Made by a program: the position numbers and the translations under genes. The notes beneath the pieces were generated by a model, which saw nothing but the letters and a program-made list of their open reading frames with translations, had not been told where the DNA came from and made no database searches. Positions 62,117-64,000 of a stretch of DNA of 64,000 nt are shown here, piece after piece (positions within the stretch are counted from its first letter, which is position 1; each line of letters starts with the position of its first letter). This DNA is from Haliscomenobacter sp040403615 (GTDB lineage: Bacteria; Bacteroidota; Bacteroidia; Chitinophagales; Saprospiraceae), in contig NZ_JBBAKG010000008.1 of the NCBI RefSeq assembly GCF_040403615.1, positions 46,737 through 110,736 of the forward strand. Direction: 5' to 3'.

Positions 62117-63211
62117 TTACAAATTTGCCGCCAACAAGCGGTGAAAATGGTGTACACCTTGCTCCCGGGTAGGAGAAAACCGCCCAGTTTGATAAAATCG
62201 CGATTGCAAACCCCGGTACACATTTTCCACCACGTACTCGTCTTCCCGCTCTACCTTATCCAGGGCCGCCCCAGCTCCTTGTTCCAGTTTGCTTTCGTCG
62301 TATATGTATTGGATGAAACGAACCTTGCATTGCCGAATAGAAAGTGGTTTTACAATGTTGATACTCAAGCCCCAGGGGTAAAAATTGAACATCATGTTTG
62401 GGAAAATCCAAAAATAATAAGCCGCTACGCGCTTGCCATAATCGATGTGGCTCTCGGGCAAATCAAAACACTCGGTAGCAGCATCACCGATGCCTACCTG
62501 CAGATTGCAATGCTCAAAGATTTCGGTGTAATACGAGCCGTAATCCAATGCCTGATTCAAATCCGCATGTACAAAGGGAATGTGGAAACCTTCCAGGTAA
62601 TTGTCGCAATACAAAGCCCAATGCGCATTGACCAGATAGTCTCGACTCAACTCTGAGGCGTGCCTGAATTGCTCCAGGGGCATGAACCCTACCCGTTGCT
62701 GCATGATGTTGATTACCTTCTGAAAATCAAAAGCAGGATCAAGCGAAACAAATGGAAATTGTGCCCAGGATATGCAGGGAGTTTCTGTCAAATGATCGCA
62801 GGCTCTGGGAAAATCGAGGGCTTCTTTAAATTCCGGCATGTATTCCATCTGGCCATTAAGGTCAAAACGCCTGCCGTGGTAGTTGCACACCAGTTTTTTG
62901 GGCGCACCGGGATGGTGCACCAAAAGGTTGCCCCGATGGGTACACACGTTGCTGAAGCATTGTACTTGGCCCTCGTTTCCACTGCGCAAAAACAAGGGTT
63001 CGTTTACAAAACCCGGCAAAAACTGAAAAGGAAAAACCGAACCGTTTTGTTCCAGGTTTTCACCCGTTTCAATCCATTGCCAACTGCGCGGAAACAGTTT
63101 TTCGCGCATCGCGTCAAAGACTTCCGTGTTGCGGTAGAATTCAGCAGGCAGGGTTTCTGCACGCTCGATGTCGGGGTGGATGGCGTAGGAGAAGGCTGGA
63201 TTTTTTGGCAT
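62117..63211 (-). CDS. Rieske-type aromatic-ring-hydroxylating oxygenase, alpha-subunit-like
   Basis: 364 aa. The Rieske 2Fe-2S domain has VCTHRGNLLVHHPG and LVCNYHGRRFDLNGQ (Cys-x-His ... Cys-x-x-His, near 90-112). The catalytic domain has the mononuclear iron site in ALYCDNYLEGFHIPFVH (Asp and two His near 205-217). Members use an electron-transfer partner to hydroxylate or demethylate substrates (aromatics, quaternary amines such as carnitine or stachydrine). No ferredoxin reductase is adjacent. The substrate is unknown. Confidence 0.9.
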   Translation of the reverse strand: MPKNPAFSYAIHPDIERAETLPAEFYRNTEVFDAMREKLFPRSWQWIETGENLEQNGSVFPFQFLPGFVNEPLFLRSGNEGQVQCFSNVCTHRGNLLVHHPGAPKKLVCNYHGRRFDLNGQMEYMPEFKEALDFPRACDHLTETPCISWAQFPFVSLDPAFDFQKVINIMQQRVGFMPLEQFRHASELSRDYLVNAHWALYCDNYLEGFHIPFVHADLNQALDYGSYYTEIFEHCNLQVGIGDAATECFDLPESHIDYGKRVAAYYFWIFPNMMFNFYPWGLSINIVKPLSIRQCKVRFIQYIYDESKLEQGAGAALDKVEREDEYVVENVYRGLQSRFYQTGRFSPTREQGVHHFHRLLAANL

Positions 63212-63247
63212 TGATCAGTATTTAAATCATTTATTCACATTATACAG

Positions 63248-63329
63248 GCAGCTTCGCTGCTTTGATTTTCCACCACCTTAGGAACTTCAGGCACCTAAGG
63301 TGGTGGAAAAATTACAGTAGCGAAGCTGC
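63248..63329. repeat. 82-bp palindrome of the GCAGCTTCGCTGC family
   Basis: GCAGCTTCGCTGCT and TTTTCCACCACCTTAGG on the left pair with CCTAAGGTGGTGGAAAA and AGTAGCGAAGCTGC on the right, differing at few positions. Both the outer core and the CCACCTTAGG inner core are shared with the 13328-13458 palindrome, 50 kb away. Confidence 0.85.
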
Positions 63330-63335
63330 TTTTGG

Positions 63336-64000
63336 TTAAAAACCAATCCGTTGCATCTTTTTTGTTGCCGTATATCTGGTGCTTCGGAAGGTATAGTACA
63401 GCACTCCAGCGGGCAATTGCAATACTTCAAGATCGATTTGATTCAATCCCCGTTGGTAATTGCCCTTGAGGTCTTGCAATAAGCGGCCAGCTGCATCAAA
63501 GATCAACAAGTGCCCATCAGTGGCTTCTGGCAAGTAAAACCGGATCGAGGTTGCATCCTGGAAAGGATTGGGAATGTTTTGGTACAACTCGAAGGTTTGG
63601 GATTGAACCAGATTGTTGTTGAAGCGCAATTGGACGGGTTTGCGCTCGTCGGCAAAATCATAAGCTTCAGACAGCATGCGCCGTTGGCTCAAGCGCAAGA
63701 TTTGACTGAGTTTGCCTGAGCTTTGTGCCCGAAACACCAGCGTAAATAGAACGGCATCTGGGTTCAATTGCGCCTGATCGGTATACCAATTGGTCGTGAT
63801 GAGTCCTTCTTCTTTGAATATGCCAAAGTTTTCGGGCTTCGCCAGGCCATAGCGAATGTCCGTCAATTCGACTTGGTTTTTGGCGTAGCTCAAGCCGAAC
63901 TGATACCCTTGTACCTGGGCAAGGTCTTTGGCCTCAAATGCAACCGCATATTCTTGTCCGGCTTGCAGTATTTGGTCATCCAAGTCAATCCAGAGGGGTT
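63336..64000 (-). CDS. C-terminal part of a secreted protein with T9SS type A sorting domain (partial)
   Basis: The frame is open to the window edge, so the N-terminus lies beyond 64000. The visible 221 residues begin with a cohesin- or Ig-like beta domain (YAVAFEAKDLAQVQGYQF; AVLFTLVFRAQSSGK). A type A sorting domain follows, from FELYQNIPNPFQDATSIRFY through LLIFDAAGRLL to GVLYYTFRS. The ELYQNxPNPF motif is the hallmark of T9SS cargo. It is the third such cargo protein in the window. Confidence 0.88.
   Translation of the reverse strand, partial: PLWIDLDDQILQAGQEYAVAFEAKDLAQVQGYQFGLSYAKNQVELTDIRYGLAKPENFGIFKEEGLITTNWYTDQAQLNPDAVLFTLVFRAQSSGKLSQILRLSQRRMLSEAYDFADERKPVQLRFNNNLVQSQTFELYQNIPNPFQDATSIRFYLPEATDGHLLIFDAAGRLLQDLKGNYQRGLNQIDLEVLQLPAGVLYYTFRSTRYTATKKMQRIGF

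Overview
The window is chromosomal DNA from a member of the Bacteroidota. The gene content suggests the Saprospiria (a Haliscomenobacter-like filamentous bacterium would fit), but no rRNA or tRNA gene is present to settle this. Supporting signs are: type IX secretion (T9SS) sorting domains of both type A and type B; fused ccoNO and a single-haem CcoP; NagB fused to a PIG-L deacetylase; histidine kinases with periplasmic TPR repeats; and promoter-like sequences of the Bacteroidota form (TTG, then about 17-20 nt, then TAnnTTTG). Two 100-N assembly gaps interrupt genes. One of them (59858-59957) is false, because its flanks are the same 55 bp.

Layout. 0-6 kb: an ECF sigma factor with a membrane partner, a secreted GH13 amylase-like enzyme and dnaA. 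6.3-13 kb: an amino-sugar utilisation locus with a LacI regulator, a ROK sugar kinase, NagB-PIG-L and a secreted GH20 hexosaminidase, controlled from a divergent promoter region with two identical palindromic operators 63 bp apart. 13-17 kb: a T9SS-exported carboxylesterase, a small membrane protein and a bicupin. 17-23.5 kb: a LytTR response regulator and TPR histidine kinase, two tandem secreted CGHC thioredoxin-fold proteins and a LETM1-like protein. 23.5-30.9 kb: the envelope insertion genes yidC, yajC and ybbR, then an aminotransferase, an S24-type regulator and aspartokinase. 31-34 kb: an amidase and an Xaa-Pro aminopeptidase. 34-41 kb: two more two-component systems (TPR-HK/LuxR and LytS/LytTR) around a frameshifted BNR-type secreted protein.

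41-48 kb: patatin, MBL-fold hydrolase, BCCT transporter, Uma2 nuclease-like protein, dienelactone hydrolase and an SUMF1-like protein. 48.3-54.7 kb: a cbb3 oxidase operon, ccoS-ccoNO-ccoQ-ccoP-ccoG-ccoH, followed by a TauE/SafE-like membrane protein. No ccoI copper ATPase is present. 55-60.4 kb: nucleotide-sugar and LPS genes (rfbB, UXS-like, kdtA, rfaE1-like). 60.5-64 kb: T9SS cargo proteins and a Rieske oxygenase.

The most unusual non-coding content is a set of long, near-perfect inverted repeats in intergenic spaces. Several share a GCAGCTTCGC core and look like dispersed REP/MITE-like elements. No CRISPR array, prophage, insertion sequence with transposase, tRNA or rRNA was found.
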